In this document: positions 44,387-53,365 of the stretch, one piece after another
Position numbering within the stretch: the stretch's first letter is position 1
How the letters are laid out: each line of letters starts with the position of its first letter
Made by a program: the position numbers and the translations under genes
The notes under the pieces: model-generated
Told to the model about the DNA's origin: nothing
Seen by the model: the letters and a program-made list of their open reading frames with translations, nothing else
Database searches by the model: none
Assembly (NCBI RefSeq): GCF_003999375.1
Contig: NZ_RJLC01000010.1
Span: forward strand, 1 to 64,000
DNA: 64,000 bases
Direction: 5' to 3'
Source: Pseudidiomarina mangrovi
GTDB taxonomy: Bacteria > Pseudomonadota > Gammaproteobacteria > Enterobacterales > Alteromonadaceae

Positions 44387-45262
44387 TTAGTCGCTATCGG
44401 TGGGGTTTTGAGGCGCGTCTTCGCGGCTGAAGCGTGAATCACGCAGGCTTTCTTTCACGAGTCGCAGGCGGTCGCGGAAGTCTGGGCCGCTGCGCAGGGT
44501 ATAGCCAGTGATCAGCACATCAATCAGCACTAACTGGGCGATACGCGAGGCCATTGGCATGTACACGTCGGTATCTTCGGGAACTTGGGTGGACAGTACA
44601 ATGTTGCATTCGCGTGCTAGTGGGCTATCAGCGGCGGTAATACCGAGCACGGTGGCTTGGGTTTGCCGCGCGATACCGGCTATTTCGCACAAGGCTTTGG
44701 TGCGCCCAGTGTGACTGATGCACACCACCACGTCGCCTTTGCGGGCATTGGTGACGGTCATGCGTTGCATCAATAAGTCGTCAGAAAAGAACACCGGCGT
44801 GTCGAAGCGTAAGAATTTGTTTTGCGCATCGTGCGCTACCGAGGCTGAGGCACCAAAGCCGAAAAATGAAATTTTTGGTGCTTGGCTAAGGGCGTCAATG
44901 GCTTGCTCAAGGGCATTGAGATCAATGTGTTTGCGGGTGATGTTCAGCGCCGCCATGGTCGATTCGAAAATTTTACTGGCGAATTCAGCGGTGCTGTCGC
45001 TCTGCTCGACGTGACGATTTACAAACGGCGTGCCTTTGGCGAGGCTTTGGGCCAGCAGCAATTTGAAATCTGGGTAGCCTTTGGTATCCAAGCGCCGACA
45101 AAAACGATTCACCGTTGGCTCACTAACATTGGCGAGTTTGGCTAATACCGCTATGCTCTTATGAATTGCAGCTTTCGGGTCGTGCAGAATGACCGCTGCT
45201 ACTTTGCGTTCCGATTTGCTGAATTGCGCCATGTCGCGGTGCATTTTATCGATTAGGTTCAT
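44387..45262 (-). CDS. hexR: HexR, RpiR-family regulator of central sugar metabolism, 291 aa
   Basis: N-terminal RpiR-type HTH (residues ~1-77: LAKLANVSEPTVNRFCRRL) and C-terminal SIS sugar-phosphate domain (SFFGFGASASVAHDAQNKFL, ISHTGRTKAL). HexR binds 2-keto-3-deoxy-6-phosphogluconate, which releases it from TGTAATTWNNTTACA-type sites. Such sites flank this gene on both sides, at gap and at zwf. ATG 45262 is chosen over a GTG one codon upstream. Position and neighbours (gap, zwf-pgl-edd-glk-eda) match the hex regulon of gammaproteobacteria. Confidence 0.93.
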   Translation of the reverse strand: MNLIDKMHRDMAQFSKSERKVAAVILHDPKAAIHKSIAVLAKLANVSEPTVNRFCRRLDTKGYPDFKLLLAQSLAKGTPFVNRHVEQSDSTAEFASKIFESTMAALNITRKHIDLNALEQAIDALSQAPKISFFGFGASASVAHDAQNKFLRFDTPVFFSDDLLMQRMTVTNARKGDVVVCISHTGRTKALCEIAGIARQTQATVLGITAADSPLARECNIVLSTQVPEDTDVYMPMASRIAQLVLIDVLITGYTLRSGPDFRDRLRLVKESLRDSRFSREDAPQNPTDSD

Positions 45263-45282
45263 CACGATGTTCCGAGCGTTTT

Positions 45283-45297
45283 TGTAATTTAATTACA
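45283..45297. promoter_or_regulatory. HexR-type operator between hexR and zwf
   Basis: TGTAATTTAATTACA, a near-perfect palindrome. A half-matching TGTTGGAAAATTACA lies at 45343-45357 close to the zwf start. The candidate zwf promoter is TTGGAT (45302) -18 nt- TAGCAT (45326) with an extended TGA, placed just downstream of the strong box. Confidence 0.85.
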
Positions 45298-45374
45298 TTT
45301 ATTGGATTTGAATCGATTTCGCTGATAGCATCCTACCTGATTTGTTGGAAAATTACATAATCATGAGGAAATTC

Positions 45375-46841
45375 ATGACCACCGCAGCTCCATGTGACCT
45401 TATTTTATTTGGAACTTTGGGCGATCTGGCCCGCCGCAAGCTGTTACCAGCGCTCTACCAACTGGACCGTGCTGGGTTATTGCACGATGCCAGCCGCATT
45501 ATTGGGGTGGCTCGGGATGGGCTGTCGGTCAGTGAATACCGCCAACGGGTTGCCGACAGTTTAGGTAAGTTTATTACCAAAGAGCCGCTGGATGAGGCGG
45601 TGGTTGAACGCTTTTGTGCGCGCCTCAGTTACTGCGGCATTGATTTGGCCGAGCTTGAGGCCTATGCCGCGTTGACCGATCATGTGGATAGTTCTAGCCG
45701 TACGGTGATCAGCTATTTCGCCACGCCGCCAGCTTTGTTTCCGGTGATTTGTGATGGCCTGGCGAGTATTGGTTTGACCGAAGCGCCGGCACGGGTAGTG
45801 CTGGAGAAGCCGCTGGGCCACGATTTAGCCTCGTCAAAACGTATTAACCAACATGTTGGGCGCTACTTTGACGAGTCGCAAATTTACCGTATAGACCATT
45901 ATCTGGGTAAAGAAACGGTACTGAATTTGTTGGCGCTGCGCTTCGCTAATTCACTGTTTTCGTCGCATTGGGACCACACCGCGATTGATTCGGTGCAAAT
46001 CACCGCCGCCGAGCAGGTTGGTGTGGAGGGGCGTTGGAGCTATTACGACGACGCTGGGCAACTGCGCGATATGGTGCAGAATCACCTATTACAGGTGTTG
46101 TCATTGATTGCGATGGAGCCGCCTACCCGGCTTGACGCGGAAAACATTCGCGAAGAAAAACTCAAAGTCTTGAAGTCGTTGCGGCCTATTACCGTAAGCA
46201 ACGTGCGTGATGATACCGTGCGTGGCCAGTATACCGCCGGCTTTGTGGCTGATCAGAAAGTACCGGGCTATTTACAGGAAGAAGGCGCGCGTAGTCGTAG
46301 TGCTACCGAGACCTTCGTGGCGCTGAAGGTGCATATTGATAATTGGCGTTGGTCGGGAGTGCCGTTTTATTTGCGTACCGGCAAGCGCATGCCAGAAAAA
46401 CGCACCGAAGTGGTGATTAGTTTTAAGCCACAACCGCACAATATTTTCTACGAAACATTAAGTGAGCTGCCGGCTAATAAATTGATTATTCGCTTGCAGC
46501 CTGACGAGGGCGTGGAAATTCAGATGCTCAACAAAGTGCCGGGCTTGGGCAAGCAAATGCAATTGCAAACCACCAAGCTGGATTTAAGTTTCTTTGAAAC
46601 CTTTGAGCACCATCGCATTGCCGATGCCTATGAGCGGCTGCTGCTCGAAGCGATTGAGGGTAATCAATATCTGTTTGTGCATCGTGAAGAGGTTGAGCAT
46701 GCTTGGCGCTTTATCGATGGCGTGTTGGCGGCTTGGCATAATTCGGCCGAGCTACCCAAGAATTATCAGGCTGGCACCTGGGGTCCAGTCGCGGCGGTGA
46801 ATTTGCTGGCGCAAGATGGCCGCCAGTGGGATGAGTCGTGA
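45375..46841 (+). CDS. zwf: Glucose-6-phosphate dehydrogenase, 488 aa
   Basis: ATG 45375 has GAGGAA 4 nt upstream and gives an N-terminus matching E. coli Zwf (CDLILFGTLGDLARRKLLPALYQL); upstream starts at 45342 and 45363 are less likely. The nucleotide motif is GTLGDLA and the catalytic block is YRIDHYLGKETV. The length equals the family norm. It makes 6-phosphogluconolactone and NADPH. It is first gene of a five-gene operon and its stop overlaps pgl (TGATG). HexR sites in the promoter indicate induction by sugar breakdown. Confidence 0.95.
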   Translation: MTTAAPCDLILFGTLGDLARRKLLPALYQLDRAGLLHDASRIIGVARDGLSVSEYRQRVADSLGKFITKEPLDEAVVERFCARLSYCGIDLAELEAYAALTDHVDSSSRTVISYFATPPALFPVICDGLASIGLTEAPARVVLEKPLGHDLASSKRINQHVGRYFDESQIYRIDHYLGKETVLNLLALRFANSLFSSHWDHTAIDSVQITAAEQVGVEGRWSYYDDAGQLRDMVQNHLLQVLSLIAMEPPTRLDAENIREEKLKVLKSLRPITVSNVRDDTVRGQYTAGFVADQKVPGYLQEEGARSRSATETFVALKVHIDNWRWSGVPFYLRTGKRMPEKRTEVVISFKPQPHNIFYETLSELPANKLIIRLQPDEGVEIQMLNKVPGLGKQMQLQTTKLDLSFFETFEHHRIADAYERLLLEAIEGNQYLFVHREEVEHAWRFIDGVLAAWHNSAELPKNYQAGTWGPVAAVNLLAQDGRQWDES

Positions 46842-47578
46842 TGTTGGCAGTACGCAATTTTGCTTCCGACGCTGAGTTGCTGGCGGCCTTCGTGCCGATG
46901 TTGCAGCAGCAGTTACAGGGCGCCATTGACGTTCGCGGCCATGCTTATTTGGTGGTCTCCGGCGGCCGCACACCGATTCCACTGTTTGAGCAATTGGCGC
47001 AGTTGCCGTTGGACTGGTCGCGCGTGACTGTGTGCCTCGCCGATGATCGCCGCGTGCCCCTCGACCACGACGCCAGCAACGAACGCCTAGTTCTAGAACA
47101 CCTCGCAACTGCTAAGGGGCAGAAAACTGCTAAGGGGCAGGCACTTAAGGGCTCGGCCCTTAAGTGCCTGCCCCTTAGCCTTATCAGCCTCGGTGGTAGT
47201 CTCAGCGAGGTGCAACAGCGGCTGGCCTCGTTGCCGACCTTTGATGTGGTGATCTTGGGGATGGGCGATGATGGCCACACGGCGTCGCTGTTTCCATGCA
47301 GCGCTGAGCTGCAACACGGCTTGACCACCAGCGATGATGCGCTACTGGTGCAACCGACTACGGCGCCGCACCAACGTATTACGCTCAGCAAACAACGGCT
47401 GCTCAACAGTCGTCACATTTATATTCATGTGTCTGGCGCCAGTAAGGCAGCAGTGCTTCAGCAAGCGCTGCTACAGGGGCCGGACACCGCAATGCCGATA
47501 CGCGCGTTTTTGCGCCAACAGCAGGTGCCGGTTACGGTGATGCTGGCGGCCCCGCGCGCCGAAACGAATGAGGTTTAA
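46841..47578 (+). CDS. pgl: 6-phosphogluconolactonase with repeat-derived insertion, 245 aa
   Basis: A DevB/SOL-type lactonase. [16 protein letters not shown] at 38-52, [20 protein letters not shown] at 65-84, and the [14 protein letters not shown] block at 139-152. Between them, residues ~91-112 ([20 protein letters not shown]) come from dispersed repeat DNA at 47111-47179 and appear to lengthen a variable loop by roughly ten residues, without breaking the frame. Start ATG 46841 overlaps the zwf stop; a GTG at 46838 is possible. Second gene of the Entner-Doudoroff operon. Confidence 0.92.
   Translation: MLAVRNFASDAELLAAFVPMLQQQLQGAIDVRGHAYLVVSGGRTPIPLFEQLAQLPLDWSRVTVCLADDRRVPLDHDASNERLVLEHLATAKGQKTAKGQALKGSALKCLPLSLISLGGSLSEVQQRLASLPTFDVVILGMGDDGHTASLFPCSAELQHGLTTSDDALLVQPTTAPHQRITLSKQRLLNSRHIYIHVSGASKAAVLQQALLQGPDTAMPIRAFLRQQQVPVTVMLAAPRAETNEV
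47111..47179 (+). repeat. Repeat units inside pgl forming a 24-bp perfect hairpin
   Basis: A truncated unit (47111-47122) is followed by a direct unit and an inverted unit. 47129-47152 and 47156-47179 are exact inverted complements separated by only TCG. All three are in frame within pgl. A 24-bp stem in mRNA coding sequence is unusual. Confidence 0.92.
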
Positions 47579-47580
47579 CC

Positions 47581-49431
47581 ATGGCTTCTGATACCGTGCA
47601 GCCGCAGCTGCATCCAACTATCGCGGCAGTGACCGCACGCATTGAGGCGCGCAGCGAGCAACTGCGGGCCGACTACTTGCGCCGTATGGCCGAAGCGCGG
47701 CGTAAGGGGCCGCATCGCGGTGCGTTGTCGTGTGGCAACTTAGCCCACGGTTTCGCTGCTTGCGGGCAAGCCGACAAGGGCGGTTTGCGCAGTTTAACCA
47801 AGGCCAATATCGGCATTGTAACCGCTTACAATGACATGCTGTCGGCGCATCAGCCCTATCACGATTACCCTGAGCGTATCAAAGAGGCAGTGCGTGCCGT
47901 GGGTAGCGTGGCGCAAGTCGCGGGCGGCGTACCAGCCATGTGCGACGGCGTAACCCAGGGCCAGCCAGGCATGGAGCTGAGCTTAATCAGCCGCGATGTG
48001 ATAGCTATGGCCACTGCCGTGAGCTTGTCGCACAACATGTTCGACGGCGGTTTGATGCTCGGTATCTGCGACAAAATTGTCCCCGGGCTGCTGATTGGTG
48101 CGCTTAGTTTCGGTCATTTGCCGTTTATTTTTGTGCCCGCGGGGCCAATGCCGTCGGGTATCAGTAACAAAGAAAAAGCCCGCGTGCGCGAACTGTACGC
48201 AGAAGGCAAAGCCAGTAAAGAGCAATTACTCGAAGCCGAGTCGGCGTCGTACCATAGCGCTGGCACCTGTACTTTTTATGGCACCGCCAACTCGAATCAG
48301 CTGGTGGTGGAAATTATGGGCCTGCACTTGCCCGGCGCCTCGTTTGTCAATCCGGGTACTGAACTGCGTGATGAATTAACCCGCGTAGCAGCGCAGCAAA
48401 TTACTCGCATAACCGATTTAGGCACGGATTATCGACCAATTGGCCAGCTCATCAATGCTAAGAGTTTGGTCAACGGCATTGTTGGCTTGTTAGCGACCGG
48501 CGGCTCGACCAATCACACCATGCATTTGGTTGCCATTGCTCGCGCCGCTGGCTATGTGATTGATTGGAATGACTTTGCTGAGTTATCGCAAGTGACGCCA
48601 TCGTTGACGCGCATTTATCCCAACGGCGAGGCCGACATTAACCATTTTCAACGCGCTGGCGGCATGGCTTATTTAATTGCCACACTGCTCGATGCTGGCT
48701 TATTGCATGAGGATGTGGACACGGTCATCGGCCATGGTTTGCGCCGCTACACTGAACAGCCGCAGCTGCACGACGGCAAACTGGTGTGGCGACCGGGCCC
48801 GCAACAGTCGCTCGACACCGATGTGTTGCGCAGTGCCGAGCAACCATTTAGTCATCATGGTGGGCTAGCCTTGGTGCAAGGTAATTTAGGTCGCGCGGTG
48901 CTGAAGACCTCGGCCTTACCGGCGGGTGTTGGCGCCGTGACCGCGCCGGCGGTGGTGTTTTCTTCACAGCATGAGCTCGACGCTGCTTTCCAAGCCGGTC
49001 AGCTCGATCGTGACTGCGTAGTGGTGGTGCGCTTTCAAGGGCCCAAAGCCATTGGTATGCCAGAGCTGCATAAATTAACCCCGCCACTTGGGGTGTTGCA
49101 GCAACGCGGCTTCAAAGTGGCGCTGGTCACCGACGGTCGCATGTCCGGCGCTTCGGGTAAGGTGCCGGCGGCTATTCACGTGACCCCTGAGGCGCTCGAT
49201 GGCGGCTTGTTGGCGAAAGTTCAGGATGGTGATTTGATCCGTGTGGATGGCGATGCTGGGGTGCTGGAACTACTGGTAGATGCCGCTGAACTTGCTAGTC
49301 GCGCTCAGGTAACCTGTGATTTAACCGCCAGCCATTACGGCATGGGCCGCGAGTTATTTGGCGGCTTTAGATTACAACTAAGCGGCGCCGAGCAGGGTGC
49401 CTGTGCGTTATTTCCCGGAGAGCCGCTATGA
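47581..49431 (+). CDS. edd: 6-phosphogluconate dehydratase, 616 aa
   Basis: An IlvD/Edd family enzyme with a [4Fe-4S]-type cofactor. Conserved blocks include [69 protein letters not shown] and [13 protein letters not shown]. The length is close to E. coli Edd. It turns 6-phosphogluconate into KDPG, which is also the HexR signal. GAGG precedes the ATG, 2 nt after pgl. The stop overlaps glk (ATGA). Confidence 0.95.
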   Translation: MASDTVQPQLHPTIAAVTARIEARSEQLRADYLRRMAEARRKGPHRGALSCGNLAHGFAACGQADKGGLRSLTKANIGIVTAYNDMLSAHQPYHDYPERIKEAVRAVGSVAQVAGGVPAMCDGVTQGQPGMELSLISRDVIAMATAVSLSHNMFDGGLMLGICDKIVPGLLIGALSFGHLPFIFVPAGPMPSGISNKEKARVRELYAEGKASKEQLLEAESASYHSAGTCTFYGTANSNQLVVEIMGLHLPGASFVNPGTELRDELTRVAAQQITRITDLGTDYRPIGQLINAKSLVNGIVGLLATGGSTNHTMHLVAIARAAGYVIDWNDFAELSQVTPSLTRIYPNGEADINHFQRAGGMAYLIATLLDAGLLHEDVDTVIGHGLRRYTEQPQLHDGKLVWRPGPQQSLDTDVLRSAEQPFSHHGGLALVQGNLGRAVLKTSALPAGVGAVTAPAVVFSSQHELDAAFQAGQLDRDCVVVVRFQGPKAIGMPELHKLTPPLGVLQQRGFKVALVTDGRMSGASGKVPAAIHVTPEALDGGLLAKVQDGDLIRVDGDAGVLELLVDAAELASRAQVTCDLTASHYGMGRELFGGFRLQLSGAEQGACALFPGEPL

Positions 49432-50438
49432 CGTCTATTGCTGCAGCTGAAAAAGCCGAACTGAGTAATCAAGATTATGCCGTGGTAGCCGATATTGGCG
49501 GTACCAATGCGCGCTTTTGTCGAATCAATTTGAATACCTTTGAGCTTGATCATATTCAGGTATTCCCATGCGCTGATTTTCCGACGCTCACCGATGTGAT
49601 GGTGGCCTACCGCGAGCAGCAAAAGGTGCCATTGGTGCATGTGGCCATTGCCATTGCCTGCCCGGTGGATTCTGATTCTATCCATATGACCAATCATCAT
49701 TGGCAGTTTTCTATTCGTGGTGTGCGCAAAGCCATGGGCTTGAAAACCTTTATTGTGCTCAATGACTTTGCCGCAGCGGCGATGAGTTTGGTGACGCTAG
49801 AAGCGCACGAACTGACGCAAATTGGCGGCGGTGATATTGAGCGCGGAGCGCCTAAAGCAGTGGTCGGTGCGGGTACTGGTTTGGGCGTTGGCCATTTAAT
49901 TACCCTGAGTAATGGCGATGTGATGCCGCTGCCAGGCGAGGGTGGGCACGTTGATTGGGCGCCAACCACGGAAAAAGAGTGGGCGGTGCACCGTTTTATT
50001 GAAAACCGTTATGGCCGGGTGTCGGCCGAGCGGGTGCTTTCGGGGCCGGGCCTTGAGACTTTGTATTTGGCGCTGGCGGATTATCATGGCCGCAATGTAT
50101 CGCCGTTAAGCGCGGCCAAAATTGGTCAGCGCGCGCTCAGTGGTATCGACACCTTGGCGCTGGAGACCGTGAACGTGTTTTTTGCGAGTTTAGGGAGCTT
50201 TGCTGGCAACTTGGCGCTCACCCTGAATACCCGTGGTGGCGTGTATATCGCTGGTGGCGTGGTGCCAAAATTGCTGCGCATGATGGTGACTTCGGAGTTT
50301 CGGGCGCGGTTTGAGCATAAGGGGCGCTTTTGTAAAGTGGCCGAAGCCATTCCGTGCTTTGTCATCACCGCCGAATACGCCGGTTTGCGCGGCGTTGGTC
50401 AATATTTGAAACAAACATTGCAGCAGCGAGGAGCTTGA
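49428..50438 (+). CDS. glk: Glucokinase, 336 aa
   Basis: A Glk-family kinase. ATP site DIGGTNARF at 24-32, [22 protein letters not shown] and the zinc-free E. coli type [11 protein letters not shown]. It phosphorylates glucose delivered by the transporters in the neighbouring locus. It overlaps edd by 4 nt and precedes eda by 2 nt, so all ED genes are one operon. Confidence 0.93.
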   Translation: MTSIAAAEKAELSNQDYAVVADIGGTNARFCRINLNTFELDHIQVFPCADFPTLTDVMVAYREQQKVPLVHVAIAIACPVDSDSIHMTNHHWQFSIRGVRKAMGLKTFIVLNDFAAAAMSLVTLEAHELTQIGGGDIERGAPKAVVGAGTGLGVGHLITLSNGDVMPLPGEGGHVDWAPTTEKEWAVHRFIENRYGRVSAERVLSGPGLETLYLALADYHGRNVSPLSAAKIGQRALSGIDTLALETVNVFFASLGSFAGNLALTLNTRGGVYIAGGVVPKLLRMMVTSEFRARFEHKGRFCKVAEAIPCFVITAEYAGLRGVGQYLKQTLQQRGA

Positions 50439-50440
50439 GC

Positions 50441-51070
50441 ATGAGTTTTCCACAATGGCGCATAGCGCCGGCTGAATTGTTTGCCTTAGGGCCGGTGGTG
50501 CCGGTGATTGTAATTGACGATCTGGCCGATGCACTACCCATGGCACAAGCTTTATTGGCGGCAAATGTACGACTGCTGGAGGTGACTTTGCGCACTCCGG
50601 TGGCGCTAGAGGCCATCGCGCTGTTGAGTGACGCGCTCCCCGATGCGGTGGTCGGCGCTGGTACAGTAACAACGCCGGAGCAACTGGCACAAGTGCAGGC
50701 AGCAGGCGCGCAATTCGCCATTAGCCCAGGCATTACAGAGCCGTTGTTGGCCGCTGGTGCGGCCGGCGATATTGCTTTGATCCCCGGCGTGGCGACTATT
50801 TCGGAGCTGATGCTGGCGCGTTCGCATGGCTACACCCACTTGAAATTTTTCCCAGCCGAAGCCGCTGGCGGTGTGCGTATGCTGCAAGCTATTGCCGGGC
50901 CGTTCCCCGACATAACCTTTTGCCCCACCGGCGGCATTCATGCCGGTAACTATCGCGATTACTTAGCACTGCCGAATGTGGCCTGCGTGGGTGGCTCATG
51001 GATCTTACCGCGCGCCGCTATCGCCGCGAAAGACTGGGCTGCCGTCACCGCCGCCGCCACCAACCCCTAG
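50441..51070 (+). CDS. eda: KDPG aldolase, 209 aa
   Basis: The ATG at 50441 with GAGGAG upstream is the correct start; the longer open frame has no features. Class I aldolase with the Glu47 region (LLEVTLRT), GAGTVTTPEQ, SPGITEP and the Schiff-base Lys135 in HLKFFPAE, ending FCPTGGI. It splits KDPG to pyruvate and glyceraldehyde-3-phosphate. Last gene of the operon; a repeat-built terminator follows at once. Confidence 0.95.
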   Translation: MSFPQWRIAPAELFALGPVVPVIVIDDLADALPMAQALLAANVRLLEVTLRTPVALEAIALLSDALPDAVVGAGTVTTPEQLAQVQAAGAQFAISPGITEPLLAAGAAGDIALIPGVATISELMLARSHGYTHLKFFPAEAAGGVRMLQAIAGPFPDITFCPTGGIHAGNYRDYLALPNVACVGGSWILPRAAIAAKDWAAVTAAATNP

Positions 51071-51126
51071 GCTAAGGGGCAGGCACTTAAGGGGTTCGCG
51101 CTTAAGTGCCTGCCCCTTAGCTTTTT
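51071..51126 (+). terminator. Terminator of the ED operon built from two inverted repeat units
   Basis: A direct unit at 51071-51091 and an inverted unit at 51101-51121 form a perfect 21-bp stem with a 9-nt loop, followed by TTTTT. It begins right after the eda stop codon. Confidence 0.8.
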
Positions 51127-51178
51127 CAGGAAATAAGCGCTACTATCAAGCTGTTGAAATGACTTGGAGTGCAATGGA

Positions 51179-53320
51179 ATGGCTCGGAGCAAGGCAGGAT
51201 TATGCTTAATTCTTTGGTTGGCCGCGGTCAGCTCAGCTTTGCTTATGTCCAGCGCCCATGGCTCCACTGCTAAGGGGCAGGCACTTAACGCTAAGGGGCA
51301 GGCACTTAACCCGGACACGCCCCATATCATCTTCACCGGTTCAGAATTTTACCCACCATTACAATGGCTTGACACTAACCGCCAGCCCCTTGGCTTTTTG
51401 CTGGAGCTGCAGCAGGCGATGGCGGCAACGGGCATCTTCACCGCCGAGCATAAGTTGCAGCGCTGGAATGATGCGCTAGAAGCTGTGCGCAACGGCGAAG
51501 TACAAGCTGTGGCACTTATTGCCAGCGAACAACGACAGCAATGGTACGACTTTACCGCACCGATTTACTATGTCGCTCATGCTATTTTCACCCGCACCAA
51601 CGAGCGCTTTTATGGCCGTATCGACCAGCTTGGCGAGCGTCGCGTGGCGGTGGTGGAGGGTGCTTATGCACAGCTCGAATTGCTCGCCAACGGCTATAGC
51701 GTCAACACCGTATTGGCGCGCGATGAATTACATTGTTTGCAATTGGTCGCGCAACAGCAGGCCGATGCGTGTATTGAGGTAATTGCCACTTCTCGGCATT
51801 TGATTGCCGATTATGAACTCGATTTACATCAAGCGAGCCCACCATTCTGGCCGCAACCATATTCCTTTGGTGTGCAAAAGGGCGATAGCAAAACCTTGCA
51901 GCTATTGAATACTGCGTTAGCGGAGATCATTATCGACGGCAGCTATCAGCAGGTGTACGAGCGCTGGCTACCCTACCTTGAATGGCAGCCCAAAACGCTC
52001 GTCGATTATCTGCAGCAGTTTGCATGGTTATTGGCGCTATTGTTGGCCTTAGCACTGGCGGGCTTAGTGTGGTTATTGCAGTTGCGCCGCCAGCTGGCAT
52101 TTGTGGCATCGCATGATTTGTTTACTGGTTTATTGCGGCGCAATGAATTTGTGGAACGCGTTAATCAGCGTCTCAGTCGTGGTGAAAATGGCGTGCTGGT
52201 GGCGGTACGAATTAATAATTTAGATAGCGTGATGACAGCTTTTTCGTACCAAACCTCGATAGCCATGTTGCAGAGTTTTGCTCGGCGCTTGGACAACCCG
52301 CGGGTGATTGAAAAATCCCATTTTGGCGCGGGGCTATTTGCACTGTGGGTGAATGAGTTGTCGGACATTGACGAGTTTTTCCACTTTATCGCGACGCCAT
52401 TAGCCATTGATGTGGTCGACATTGACCCCAGTGAAGTCATGGGTTTAGCAGTGAGGGAGCCCGGGGTGGATGCTGAGGAGCTCAGTCGGCGCGCCTTAAC
52501 GGCGTTATCTTATGCCCAAGGTCATGGCTATCATTGGCTCGAATATCAGCAGGATTTTGAACCAGATCCGGAAGATTTGCTGCTATTACGCGAGTTTGCT
52601 CGGCGCGGTAACAACGACTTTGTGTTGCATTTTCAGCCACAGTTTAATGCTCGTCGCCGTAAGATCGATGCGGCGGAGGCGCTAGTGCGGTGGCAACATC
52701 CTGAGCGCGGTCTGTTGGGGCCATTGCGCTTTATTGGTTTGCTGGAAGATGCGGGGTTGATCACGCAGTTAACGCGTTGGGTGATTGCCGAATCGGTACG
52801 AGTTTTGCAGCAACAGCTGTTAGGCCCTGACTTGCAACGCTTGAGCATTAATGTGACCCCGCACGATTTGTTAGAGCCGGGCTTTGTCAGTTTTGTGCGC
52901 GACAGTGTCGCCAGCATTGACCCTCGGCAGTTGTGCTTTGAGATTACCGAAACCGGATTTTTTGAGGATTCCCAGCAAGCCCGCGGTATTCTCGACGAGC
53001 TAGTCGCCATTGGCATTCAATGCAGCGTCGATGATTTCGGCACTGGCCATGCGTCGTTGTCGTACCTGAGCCTGTTTCCGGTGAGCGAAGTTAAACTCGA
53101 TCGGTCGTTTGTGTGCGATGTCATCACCAATGAGCGCAATCGTGCCATTGTAAAGTCGTCGATTGAGCTGGCGCATGTGCTCGGCATTGAGGTGACCGCT
53201 GAGGGCGTTGAAGATGTCGCTACATTTGAGCTGTTGCAACGGCTTGGTTGTGATCGAATTCAGGGCTTCCACATTGCCAAGCCGGGGTTGCCAGCGGATA
53301 TTAAGCCGCTGATTGGTTAA
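51179..53320 (+). CDS. Membrane EAL protein with periplasmic solute-binding sensor and degenerate GGDEF, 713 aa
   Basis: ATG 51179 (GGAG 9 nt upstream) starts a signal peptide ending near SSAHG. Residues ~48-270 are an SBP_bac_3-like sensor (IIFTGSEFYPPLQWLD, VALIASEQRQQWYDFT), followed by a transmembrane helix at ~280-300. The GGDEF domain lacks its motif (FGAGLF near 381) and is probably inactive as a cyclase. The EAL domain keeps AEALVRW, FEITETGF, VDDFGTG and EGVED, so it probably hydrolyses c-di-GMP. Residues 31-44 are two copies of AKGQALN, from two tandem 21-nt repeat units placed just after the signal peptide. The TAA stop is part of a repeat. Confidence 0.85.
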   Translation: MARSKAGLCLILWLAAVSSALLMSSAHGSTAKGQALNAKGQALNPDTPHIIFTGSEFYPPLQWLDTNRQPLGFLLELQQAMAATGIFTAEHKLQRWNDALEAVRNGEVQAVALIASEQRQQWYDFTAPIYYVAHAIFTRTNERFYGRIDQLGERRVAVVEGAYAQLELLANGYSVNTVLARDELHCLQLVAQQQADACIEVIATSRHLIADYELDLHQASPPFWPQPYSFGVQKGDSKTLQLLNTALAEIIIDGSYQQVYERWLPYLEWQPKTLVDYLQQFAWLLALLLALALAGLVWLLQLRRQLAFVASHDLFTGLLRRNEFVERVNQRLSRGENGVLVAVRINNLDSVMTAFSYQTSIAMLQSFARRLDNPRVIEKSHFGAGLFALWVNELSDIDEFFHFIATPLAIDVVDIDPSEVMGLAVREPGVDAEELSRRALTALSYAQGHGYHWLEYQQDFEPDPEDLLLLREFARRGNNDFVLHFQPQFNARRRKIDAAEALVRWQHPERGLLGPLRFIGLLEDAGLITQLTRWVIAESVRVLQQQLLGPDLQRLSINVTPHDLLEPGFVSFVRDSVASIDPRQLCFEITETGFFEDSQQARGILDELVAIGIQCSVDDFGTGHASLSYLSLFPVSEVKLDRSFVCDVITNERNRAIVKSSIELAHVLGIEVTAEGVEDVATFELLQRLGCDRIQGFHIAKPGLPADIKPLIG
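51269..51310 (+). repeat. Two tandem 21-nt repeat units inside the GGDEF/EAL gene
   Basis: Two identical 21-nt units (51269-51289, 51290-51310), each GCTAAGGGGCAGGCACTT plus AAC. Because 21 is a multiple of three, the frame is kept, giving AKGQALN twice. Confidence 0.95.
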
Positions 53321-53357
53321 GTGCCTGCCCCTTAGCCTTAAGTGCCTGCCCCTTAGC
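53316..53357 (-). repeat. Two repeat units between converging genes
   Basis: Two units in the same orientation (TTAAGTGCCTGCCCCTTAGC type). The first overlaps the end of the GGDEF/EAL gene and provides its TAA. Confidence 0.9.
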
Positions 53358-53365
53358 AGTTCTGG

